DNA from: Jonesia quinghaiensis DSM 15701 | Lineage (GTDB): Bacteria; Actinomycetota; Actinomycetes; Actinomycetales; Cellulomonadaceae | Assembly: GCF_000423205.1 (NCBI RefSeq) | Contig: NZ_AUHN01000004.1 | Span: 496,001-560,000, forward strand | Length of the DNA: 64,000 nt | Reading direction: 5' to 3' | Shown: positions 45,934-53,090 of the stretch, one piece after another | Layout of the letters: every line of letters starts with the position of its first letter | How positions within the stretch are numbered: position 1 is the stretch's first letter | Position numbers and translations under genes: made by a program | The notes under the pieces: model-generated | Database searches by the model: none | What the model saw: the letters and a program-made list of their open reading frames with translations, nothing else | What the model was told of the DNA's origin: nothing

Positions 45934-47300
45934 GCGAAGACTCCTAGGACGGTTTCGTAGAGGCCCCAGGTTCCGAGGAGGATGGGCACGGTGGCGATGA
46001 TGCACAGTGATTCGGCGGTGTCGCCGAGGCGGCGTAAGGTCACGAGGGTGTGGGGGCGGGGCCGGGCAGCGACGGCGGTTGCGCACGCCACGGCAGCTAC
46101 TGCGATGGTGAGCATCCACCCGGTTGTGGGGTGGGGTGCGGTGAGGTCACTGTGGGTGAGCCACCAGGTTACTGCGCCACTGACACCGCCGATGAGGAGC
46201 CCTAACCAAAGTGGCCACATGTGACGGACAAAGGGGAAAGCACGGGTGCGTAAAGCAACTGCCCCGGTGATGACCAACGCCATCGCCCATGACCATGGTT
46301 CACCTGCACTGATCAACACCCACAGCACCCACACCAGGACGCTACTTAACGCCGCGAGGCTCCACTCAAGGTGCCGGTACCCGGCCGCGACCCGGTCTTG
46401 GACAGTGCTGCGCTGCGCTTGACCACCTGCGATAACTGCATCGTCCAGAGACGTCAGACCAGAAGCGTGCAACGCCACCATCGGTGCGATCCCCACACCG
46501 GCCACAAGAAGCACACCCACCGTCGCAGCCGAAGCGACCACGCTGGCACCCACCAGTGGCAACACCACCGCGACATCACCAACAATGACCACACTCAAAG
46601 CAGCAAGCAACGGTGCACCACTGCGTAACCGCACCCCTGCGATAGCGAACACCGGGAACCACGCCGCACACAACGCAACCATCACCTGCGAAGCAACACC
46701 AACATCTGCTGACCCAGCGAGATACCACCCAGCAGCTGAGGCAACACCCACCCCAACAGCCGCCAACACTGAAGACAACGCACCCAACGCGGTCACACTG
46801 CGTGACAACCACCCAGCAACCACACCGGCGCCAATAACACCCACCGAAACAGCAACCAACGCAGCAGAAACCTGCGGGTCACCCGCCCCCACACGCATCG
46901 GGCCAACAACCCACGGCCACGCACCCGCTACACCAATAAAGAACGCCAACACACCAACAAGAGCCTCACGATGCGCCGCACCCCACCGGCCCAAAGCCGA
47001 CTGCACATGCTCACCCACCGCATCGGACACATCCACCACCTCAGGGGGTGCCGGAATGTCTTCCTCACGCACAAGCTGCAACACCGCACCATCACGCAAA
47101 CCCGCATCCTGGCACGACTGCGCAAGAGAAACCTCCCCACCAAGGGAAGTCACCAACACCAACTCGCCACCCAACGGCACCGGCTCACGCAACAAATCCG
47201 CAATATCACCAACCATCACCGCCAACGGCTCCGATGACGGCACCACAACCGTGCCCCTGCGACGAGAACCCACCACCGTCAACCGTGTATGCGAACCCAT
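45930..47300 (-). CDS. eccD: Type VII secretion channel protein EccD
   Basis: A 456-aa membrane protein. Residues 1-80 form the ubiquitin-like (YukD) domain (MGSHTRLTVVGSRRRGTVVV...LREPVPLGGELVLV), followed by a cytoplasmic segment and about eleven helices, the standard EccD layout. The ATG at 47300 is chosen; the longer frame is Cys/Arg/Trp-rich shadow sequence. It is coupled to the MinD-like gene downstream by GTGA and lies one base after the small TM gene's stop. Confidence 0.93.
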   Translation of the reverse strand: MGSHTRLTVVGSRRRGTVVVPSSEPLAVMVGDIADLLREPVPLGGELVLVTSLGGEVSLAQSCQDAGLRDGAVLQLVREEDIPAPPEVVDVSDAVGEHVQSALGRWGAAHREALVGVLAFFIGVAGAWPWVVGPMRVGAGDPQVSAALVAVSVGVIGAGVVAGWLSRSVTALGALSSVLAAVGVGVASAAGWYLAGSADVGVASQVMVALCAAWFPVFAIAGVRLRSGAPLLAALSVVIVGDVAVVLPLVGASVVASAATVGVLLVAGVGIAPMVALHASGLTSLDDAVIAGGQAQRSTVQDRVAAGYRHLEWSLAALSSVLVWVLWVLISAGEPWSWAMALVITGAVALRTRAFPFVRHMWPLWLGLLIGGVSGAVTWWLTHSDLTAPHPTTGWMLTIAVAAVACATAVAARPRPHTLVTLRRLGDTAESLCIIATVPILLGTWGLYETVLGVFA

Positions 47301-47301
47301 C

Positions 47302-47556
47302 TCAAGGACCTTCCTGATGAACAGACATTGACGTGGCCTGCTGCGCAGCATTATCAGCCAACATGGAGCGAACAAAAGACACCCCAACACAACCAGCACA
47401 CACCACAGCAGCAACCACAACCGACACCACAAGACGACGCAACACCGGCACAACCGGGCGACGGGCAGCACCCTGCCCCTGAAGGAACGCGCCATGCAGG
47501 CGCTCGCGGTGAATGGCCACTGCCTCAAGCAGGGCCTGATCTGTGTGTTTACTCAT
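47302..47556 (-). CDS. Small single-pass membrane protein in the T7SS operon
   Basis: An 84-aa protein: cytoplasmic basic start (MSKHTDQALLEAVAIHRERLHGA), one helix (about 40-62) and a short outer tail. It overlaps the FHA gene by ATGA and immediately precedes eccD, so it is a genuine operon member. No family is recognised; by position it could be an accessory subunit, but it does not look like EccE or EccB. Confidence 0.75.
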   Translation of the reverse strand: MSKHTDQALLEAVAIHRERLHGAFLQGQGAARRPVVPVLRRLVVSVVVAAVVCAGCVGVSFVRSMLADNAAQQATSMSVHQEGP

Positions 47557-48941
47557 CGGATAGCGAAAGCGGCGGGTGCGGGGGTGCGAGGCGTCAACGT
47601 GAGGCGGTGATCGCCAATAACAAGCGTGCTACCGGGCTCAACAACCACCGTGGTGTTCGCCGGGATGCGCTGCAAACCCTGCTCACCATCAATGTGTGTC
47701 CCATTGAGAGAACCCAAATCCGTCACATGCACACTACCGTCATGATGCTGTTCGAGGTGGGCGTGCGAGCGCGACACTTGGCGGGCGAGGTCAGGGATAG
47801 TGACCGGGGTTTGATCTTCGCCAGTGTCCGGGTCACGCCCAATAACCATGCGCGGTGCCACCGGGACACGGCGAGCACCATCCACCTCAAGAACAAGAGA
47901 CAGCCGGTGGCGCGTCATACCAACACCATCAGAAAACCCCACCGACCTAGCGGTTGCACGCGTGTCATCATCCACAGGGTGAAGCTCAGGACGATGCACC
48001 TGCGCCGAACGGCGTTGACCGCGTTGCGCAGCACGCGATGAAGAGCGACTCGTGTCATCATCCGCCGGTGACACAGCGCTCACCGCACTACGGGAAACAA
48101 CCCCAGACACCCCCACCCCACCAACGTCACCATCGCGACGCATCGGAGAGGGAGAACCATCAAAACGGCTCAGAGCCGGCAACGGCATCAACTGAGTCGT
48201 CGCCGCCGCCCCACCCTTCAACGGGCCAATACCATCATGCGGAGTAACAGGAGTACTCAACGACGCAGTCGTGACATGCCCTTCACCCGCAGTACCCCTC
48301 GAACCAGGAACAGCTGCCACCGGTGAAGGCTTCGGCAAAGGCGCAGGTAGAGAAGTAGACGGACCAGGCGGGGGCGGAGGAGTCTGCGCATGATGCGGCG
48401 CCCAACGCGTCGACGCATGCTGAGGCTGCGGGCTAGCTGGAGCACTACCCGTCGACGACGAATCATCCCAACCAGGAGCATCAGCAGTAAGATCCAACGG
48501 CTCAAACACAGCCGTCACAGGATCACGACCATGCCGCACATCCGCCGCGAACAACGGAGTAAATGCCCACCCCGGTGCGCTCGCGGTTTCACGTGAAACA
48601 AGACGTATGCCCAAGATGAGGAAACCGAGGCTGCGGCCAGTGGTACGGACCGCGAAAACGATGAGGGCAGCAACAACGGCAGCAGTAGCCCATACGATGC
48701 CCGCTGCTGGTTGTGGGGTGAAGGTTGCCCCGGCACATAACAGTGCGACGCTGCCTGCATCAATGACAAAAGCGGCAGCTACGCGATACGGAGTGACGCG
48801 GCGGCACCCAGCGAGAAGTTGACTAGGTTTGTCAGGCGCCTCGGCGGGAGGCGCGGTGAAAGCACCGCAGCGTGCACACGCCCACGATGGTGCGGGCAAA
48901 GCGGCACCGCACACGGAGCATGGAAGTGGAGCGGACGACAT
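47553..48941 (-). CDS. RDD membrane domain plus FHA domain protein (T7SS locus)
   Basis: A 462-aa protein with a zinc-ribbon-like start (CSVCGAALPAPSWACARCG), an RDD domain with membrane helices (about residues 45-125), a long Pro/Ser-rich linker (about 165-340) and a C-terminal FHA phosphothreonine-binding domain (about 355-450; VIGRDPDTGED, RSHAHLE, LGSLNGTHIDG). FHA proteins in type VII loci couple the system to Ser/Thr kinases. The start is the ATG at 48941 (GTG at 48944 possible). It is the first gene of the minus-strand operon. Confidence 0.9.
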   Translation of the reverse strand: MSSAPLPCSVCGAALPAPSWACARCGAFTAPPAEAPDKPSQLLAGCRRVTPYRVAAAFVIDAGSVALLCAGATFTPQPAAGIVWATAAVVAALIVFAVRTTGRSLGFLILGIRLVSRETASAPGWAFTPLFAADVRHGRDPVTAVFEPLDLTADAPGWDDSSSTGSAPASPQPQHASTRWAPHHAQTPPPPPGPSTSLPAPLPKPSPVAAVPGSRGTAGEGHVTTASLSTPVTPHDGIGPLKGGAAATTQLMPLPALSRFDGSPSPMRRDGDVGGVGVSGVVSRSAVSAVSPADDDTSRSSSRAAQRGQRRSAQVHRPELHPVDDDTRATARSVGFSDGVGMTRHRLSLVLEVDGARRVPVAPRMVIGRDPDTGEDQTPVTIPDLARQVSRSHAHLEQHHDGSVHVTDLGSLNGTHIDGEQGLQRIPANTTVVVEPGSTLVIGDHRLTLTPRTPAPAAFAIR

Positions 48942-48984
48942 CACGCGACCACTTTACTGGTGAATTGTTGGCGTGGTGCGCCAG

Positions 48985-49014
48985 CTATCCACAGCAAGGC
49001 GAAAGTTATCCACA
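48985..49014. promoter_or_regulatory. Two DnaA-box-like sites in the T7SS divergent promoter
   Basis: CTATCCACA (48985-48993, one mismatch) and a perfect TTATCCACA (49006-49014), same orientation, 21 bp apart (two helical turns). They lie between the FHA/RDD gene and the first WXG100 gene. Confidence 0.6.
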
Positions 49015-49102
49015 GGGGTAACCTCCCCATTGAGGCGTGTTCCGTGCGGTCAATAATGTCAGGCCTCATCCAGTAACCCCCGCCACAACGAAGGAACCCT
49101 CC

Positions 49103-49438
49103 ATGAAGTTCGCCATGGGTGTCGATGTCCTTGGACAGCTCACCACAAAAACCTCCCACTCCGCCGACGACCTTGGTGCACTCGTGCGCCAACTCGCCCA
49201 AGCCGCTGAACCGCTTAACGGGAGGTTCAATGGGTCCGCACGTGCAGTTTTTGACAATTTCACAGCAAACGTGGATGCCATCTCACGGGAACTCAACACC
49301 GCACTCAACGACGTGCTGACGGGTATCTCCACCATGGACCGCTCCTTCCAAGAGGGCGAACAAACGATGACTGACAACACCCACTCCACCCAGTCCGCCG
49401 TGTCCTTCGACGCAGCCCGATTCTCCACAACGCGCTGA
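49103..49438 (+). CDS. WXG100-type secreted protein 1
   Basis: A 111-aa mostly helical protein of the WXG100 class. The central turn reads FNGSARAVF, a variant of W-x-G, flanked by two amphipathic helices (about residues 8-40 and 48-85). The C-terminal third is Ser/Thr rich and ends RFSTTR. aaggaa precedes the ATG at 49103. Presumed substrate or partner of EccC, secreted as a dimer with the next gene product. Confidence 0.85.
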   Translation: MKFAMGVDVLGQLTTKTSHSADDLGALVRQLAQAAEPLNGRFNGSARAVFDNFTANVDAISRELNTALNDVLTGISTMDRSFQEGEQTMTDNTHSTQSAVSFDAARFSTTR

Positions 49439-49522
49439 CTGTCTCACGCACGTTTCAACTACTGGACACTCCCAGCGGGTGAAAAAAATCACCCGCTCCA
49501 CTTTTCCTTTTGGAGCCCCATC

Positions 49523-49837
49523 ATGGCCAGCAATCAAACTGATCGCCGCGATTATGACATCGCAGCATCCCAAAACGCCCAAGACAACTTTCTTGCTGTC
49601 GCATCCCAACTAGAGGCACTTATGGACCAACGTGACGCCGATGTGCGCGCCGCGATGGCCGACTACCAAGCCGACGGGGTAGCAGATGACTACTCCGCCA
49701 AAGAACTCCGGTGGCGCAACGCAGCAGGTGGGGTGCGAGACATCATCAACACCCTGCGCACAACCATGTCCACAAACGACGAAACCGCCCAAGCAGCACT
49801 CGCCAAAGCGAAAAGCGCCGTCGCAGCGATCGGCTAA
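49523..49837 (+). CDS. WXG100-like secreted protein 2
   Basis: A 104-aa helical protein 84 bases after the first WXG100 gene. It has no strict WxG; the turn is around YQADGVADDY, followed by a second helix containing ELRWRNAAGGV. No signal peptide. By size, helix pattern and pairing with gene 1 it is the likely heterodimer partner. ggag precedes the ATG. The YxxxD/E export signal is not clear. Confidence 0.75.
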   Translation: MASNQTDRRDYDIAASQNAQDNFLAVASQLEALMDQRDADVRAAMADYQADGVADDYSAKELRWRNAAGGVRDIINTLRTTMSTNDETAQAALAKAKSAVAAIG

Positions 49838-49920
49838 CCAACGCATCCGCGACGCAGCGAACAACCCACACACACTCGTGTGAAGCCGCCAAGCGCCTAG
49901 GGCGGAGAGCCAGGCGCATG

Positions 49921-49945
49921 GGGTGGGCGCACACAGCACCCACCC
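49921..49945. terminator. Short hairpin between WXG100 and chitinase genes
   Basis: GGGTGGG (49921-49927) and CCCACCC (49939-49945) between two converging genes. Weak (7 bp). Confidence 0.4.
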
Positions 49946-49956
49946 CACACTGTCAC

Positions 49957-52095
49957 TTACTGCAAACCTGTGTAGATGGCGTTGACAAGGTCACCATCAG
50001 GGGTATCCCCAGACAGTTCCCAGAAGAAAGCCCCGCCAAGGTCTTGAGCCGAGGCGAACTCCATCTTCTTCACAATGTCCTGCGGGGTGTCGTAACTCCA
50101 CCAGTTCCCGTTACAGAACCCGTAAGACGTACCGCCCACAGTGCCAGTAGCAGGGCACGATTGCGCGAGGACCTTGTAGTCCTCAATGCCCGCCTCATAG
50201 CTGCCAGGTGCTGCACCAGTAGCTGCGCCGCCAGGAGCATCCTGCGTCACACCGGTCCAGCCGCGCCCATAAAACCCCAGCCCAAGAAGGATCTTCTCTG
50301 ACGGGATCCCCATTGAGGTCAGCTTGTTCACCGTGGTAGTGGAATCAAACCCAGGCTTTGGGATGCCCGGGTAAGTCGACAACGGCGAATGCGGTGCCGT
50401 TGGCCCGCTAGCGTCCCACGCCCCAAAGAAGTCATACGTCATCGGCATGATCCAGTCGAGATACTCGGCCGCCCCAGCATAATCAGCGGCATCAATCTTG
50501 CCGCCATCTGTAGCATCCGCGGTGATCGCTGACGTCACCAAATCGGTACCAAACTCGGCGCGAAGTGCGCGAATAACGTCGGTGTATGCGTCGTACCCAG
50601 AGTTGTCACAGGTGGCACCACACGCATTGGGGTACTCCCAGTCAATGTCGATCCCATCAAAGACATCAGCCCACCGTGGGTCCTCAACCAAGTCGCGGCA
50701 AGAGGAGGCAAACGCCTCCGGGTTTTGCGATGCCTGCCCGAAACCGTCAGACCACGTCCACCCACCAAAAGACCAAATCACCTTAAGGTGCGGGTACTCG
50801 GCTTTGAGCTTACGCAACTGGTTGAAGTTCCCACGCAAATCCTGGTCCCACGTGTCAGCGACCCCATCAACGCTCTGCGCCGCAGCGTAAGACTTCTCAA
50901 AGTCCGCGAAAGCGTCACCAATAGTGCACTCACCATTCTTGACGTTGCCAAACGCGTACAGAATGTGGGTCATCTTCTCAGCTGAACCGGAAGTTTTGAT
51001 GTCCTTCACGTGGTAGTTGCGCTGGTAAACACCCCAGTTGGTGAAGTACCCGACAACACGGTCGGTCTCATTGTCACCATCGCCGTCACCAGGATCTCCA
51101 CCATCTGACCCGTCACCATCCGACCCATCGGAACCGTCACCGTCGGACCCGTCACCGTCGGACCCGTCACCGTCGGACCCGTCACCGTCGGACCCGTCAC
51201 CGTCGGACCCGTCACCGTCGGACCCGTCACCGTCGGACCCGTCACCGTCGGACCCGTCACCGTCGGACCCATCCCCATCAGATCCGTCGCCGTCGGAATC
51301 ACAAGGCCCAACTTTGACCCACTGACCCCACTCGCCGGTTGTGCCAGGTGCTTGTCCTTGGGTCCACCATTTCGCACGCCAAATCTCATTGTTGTGGGTC
51401 ACTTGCTGACCTGCGAGATACACCTCAGTGGCGGAGTAGGCTGCTGGGCAGGTCTCTGGTGACGTGTTGCCGCCGGTACCAGATCCCGGGGCTGTGCCCG
51501 TTCCATCCCCTGTACCGTCGCTGCTGCCGGTGCCGTCACCTGGGTCGGTGTTGCCATCGGTGCCTCCGCCGTCACCGCCTGCGACATTGACGTCGAGGCA
51601 GTTGTAGAAAGCGTTGGGTGTGTTCGATACGTTCCACCTGGCTAAAATGGTGTGTTCGCCGGCGGGCAGGTCGGTGAGGGTGTGGCTAATCGTTGATGAC
51701 GGTTGTTTGCCACCTTCGTCAAACACCTCGTGTAGTTCACCGTCAACAAAGTATTCCCAGGTGCTGGTGTTGTGGGCGGCAGTCAGCTTCCACTGGATTG
51801 TCACCGATGAGTCGATGTCCTTGACTGGCCAGGGCTTGGAGTCATCATCGAGGATGCTGAATTCGGTGTTGCCACCGGAACATTGGAGTGAGCCTTGGGG
51901 GGCTTCAACGCTTTGAGGCTCATAGGAGATTGAGCCACAGTCGAAAGATGTTGCCCCGGTGGCGCAGTTGTCTTGCCGACTGGGTGGGTCGGTGACCCAC
52001 CCGTGGGCGGCTGCTGGTAGCGCTGTGAGCGCAGTGAATACTGCAACAAACCCGAGGGTCGCCGTTGTGATGGCTGATGTGAGAGTTCTTTTCAT
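49957..52095 (-). CDS. Secreted modular chitinase: AA10 LPMO - CBM5/12 - GH18
   Basis: A 712-aa exported enzyme. The signal peptide (1-30, ends PAAA) exposes His31 of HGWVTDPPSR, which with His108 (TAAHNTS) makes the copper histidine brace of a small 142-residue AA10 oxygenase (31-172). A Gly/Asp/Thr linker leads to a CBM5/12 (about 215-265; AKWWTQGQAPG), an 80-residue Asp/Gly/Ser linker, and a GH18 domain (about 344-712) with catalytic DGIDIDWEYP (acid Glu about 487). It should cut crystalline chitin oxidatively and hydrolytically in one polypeptide. Very similar in order and sequence to the known Jonesia denitrificans protein. Confidence 0.95.
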   Translation of the reverse strand: MKRTLTSAITTATLGFVAVFTALTALPAAAHGWVTDPPSRQDNCATGATSFDCGSISYEPQSVEAPQGSLQCSGGNTEFSILDDDSKPWPVKDIDSSVTIQWKLTAAHNTSTWEYFVDGELHEVFDEGGKQPSSTISHTLTDLPAGEHTILARWNVSNTPNAFYNCLDVNVAGGDGGGTDGNTDPGDGTGSSDGTGDGTGTAPGSGTGGNTSPETCPAAYSATEVYLAGQQVTHNNEIWRAKWWTQGQAPGTTGEWGQWVKVGPCDSDGDGSDGDGSDGDGSDGDGSDGDGSDGDGSDGDGSDGDGSDGDGSDGDGSDGDGSDGSDGDGSDGGDPGDGDGDNETDRVVGYFTNWGVYQRNYHVKDIKTSGSAEKMTHILYAFGNVKNGECTIGDAFADFEKSYAAAQSVDGVADTWDQDLRGNFNQLRKLKAEYPHLKVIWSFGGWTWSDGFGQASQNPEAFASSCRDLVEDPRWADVFDGIDIDWEYPNACGATCDNSGYDAYTDVIRALRAEFGTDLVTSAITADATDGGKIDAADYAGAAEYLDWIMPMTYDFFGAWDASGPTAPHSPLSTYPGIPKPGFDSTTTVNKLTSMGIPSEKILLGLGFYGRGWTGVTQDAPGGAATGAAPGSYEAGIEDYKVLAQSCPATGTVGGTSYGFCNGNWWSYDTPQDIVKKMEFASAQDLGGAFFWELSGDTPDGDLVNAIYTGLQ
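51131..51295 (-). repeat. 15-bp tandem repeats coding the GSDGD linker
   Basis: Eleven 15-bp units, eight of them (51146-51265) identical (GACCCGTCACCGTCG on the plus strand), encode GSDGD repeats in the linker between CBM and GH18. Identity at silent positions indicates recent expansion. Confidence 0.95.
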
Positions 52096-52248
52096 GGTCC
52101 ATCTGCTTTCTGCTGAGAGTCTTCAGCGATCTGACATGGATGGGTTGGGTGCCGCGTGGTCCAGTGGCCTCGTCGGTGAGGCGGGTGCGGCAATCCGTGA
52201 GGTTGTGAAGCCTCCTTTGCGGTGTTGACGTGCTGATCCGGTCGGTGT

Positions 52249-52276
52249 GGCTGTGAAACGTCGTTGTTTCACAGCC
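52249..52276. other. Hairpin upstream of the chitinase gene
   Basis: Perfect 11-bp arms GGCTGTGAAAC (52249-52259) and GTTTCACAGCC (52266-52276), 6-nt loop, about 155 bases before the chitinase ATG. It could be in the 5' leader or be a protein-binding dyad. Confidence 0.55.
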
Positions 52277-52325
52277 CGTATGACCGCTGGTGCGGTGGCC
52301 GGATATCGAGAGTCCTCCCGAATAA

Positions 52326-52342
52326 TTAGTAATCTTTACTAA
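52326..52342. promoter_or_regulatory. Candidate operator of the chitinase gene
   Basis: Perfect 7-bp arms TTAGTAA and TTACTAA around TCT, in an A/T-rich stretch about 230 bases upstream of the chitinase start; the adjacent TAACTAACG repeats part of it. Typical in form of a dimeric repressor site. Confidence 0.5.
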
Positions 52343-52554
52343 CTAACGCGGTAAAGGCAAGGGTTACGGTGGGGGAGATCTGTGAGCGGGTGCCACGTGT
52401 GGGCGAATTTTGCGCACAAACTTTCCGATGCGCGCATCCCACGGCTCCACATTGAGCAGGGGAAACGTCAAAAAGTTTGTGGTGGTGCGGCTAGCCGGTG
52501 CCAACCGGGGGTAGATATGCCCCTTGTGGAAGCATCAGGTGATCGCTATGGGAA

Positions 52555-52580
52555 CTGTGCGCCCCCGCAGGGGCGCACAG
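52555..52580 (-). terminator. Terminator of the small secreted-protein gene
   Basis: Perfect 11-bp arms CTGTGCGCCCC (52555-52565) and GGGGCGCACAG (52570-52580) with a 4-nt loop, 15 bases after the stop. No T-run. Confidence 0.75.
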
Positions 52581-52594
52581 GAAGCCAAAAATTC

Positions 52595-52894
52595 TTAGCG
52601 GTTAAGATCAGCGAAAGTCAGCGGGCCAGACGCGTTGGTGTCGATAGCGGCGACCGTATTCCCTGTTGTGGAGTCAACAAGCAGTGCTGGCGCACGCCCA
52701 GCGTCAACGATGTATGCGATCGTCTCTAGCGATTGAGTCCCAGCAACTTCCACCAGGAGATCGCGTGCCTCGGCGCTGTCAGCCGGAGCGTCAGTGGTGG
52801 GGATGCTGTTGGGCGAGTCAGCTTGGGCAGGCCCGGCAATCAGGAGGAGGGAAGAGATAGCAACGAAGGTCGCAGAACGCCGAAATTTACGCAT
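52595..52894 (-). CDS. Small secreted hypothetical protein
   Basis: A 99-aa protein with a clear signal peptide (MRKFRRSATFVAISSLLLIAG, cleavage near AQA/DS at about residue 26). The mature part is acidic, without Cys, and resembles no family I know; phrases such as VAGTQSLETIAYIVDAGRAPALLVDS suggest a compact alpha/beta fold. There is no clear Shine-Dalgarno. An iron box and promoter-like hexamers lie about 130-195 bases upstream, so it may be iron regulated. Confidence 0.65.
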   Translation of the reverse strand: MRKFRRSATFVAISSLLLIAGPAQADSPNSIPTTDAPADSAEARDLLVEVAGTQSLETIAYIVDAGRAPALLVDSTTGNTVAAIDTNASGPLTFADLNR

Positions 52895-53032
52895 GAGGTG
52901 ACTTTATCGACCTACGTCGCAGTGGGCAAGGCGACGTTGACGCACCACTCGTGAGAGGCATCGAAAAAATACGCGAAATGTATTTTTGAACGCGGCGAAA
53001 AATTGCTGTGATATTGACCTGACATGTGGTCA

Positions 53033-53070
53033 GTAAAAGAATTGCAGAGCAAATTCTCAACAGCGAGAAA
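53033..53070 (-). promoter_or_regulatory. Candidate promoter of the secreted-protein gene
   Basis: On the minus strand TTGAGA and TTTACT hexamers are separated by 17 bases (about 53032-53060), just inside the iron box. Four to five of six matches to each consensus. Confidence 0.4.
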
Positions 53071-53089
53071 TTAAGTAAGCCTACCCTTA
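53071..53089. promoter_or_regulatory. IdeR/DtxR-type iron box
   Basis: Bases 53071-53089 match 17 of 19 positions of the actinobacterial iron box (TWAGGTWAGSCTWACCTWA); mismatches are A for G at 4 and C for A at 14. It lies two bases downstream of the hemY stop and upstream of the small secreted-protein gene. Confidence 0.65.
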
Positions 53090-53090
53090 T

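Noticed and set aside
51131..51295. CRISPR-like array
   Set aside because: Direct 15-bp repeats without spacers, in frame within the chitinase linker.
52382..52729. 115-aa plus-strand ORF
   Set aside because: Antisense to the secreted-protein gene and crosses its terminator.
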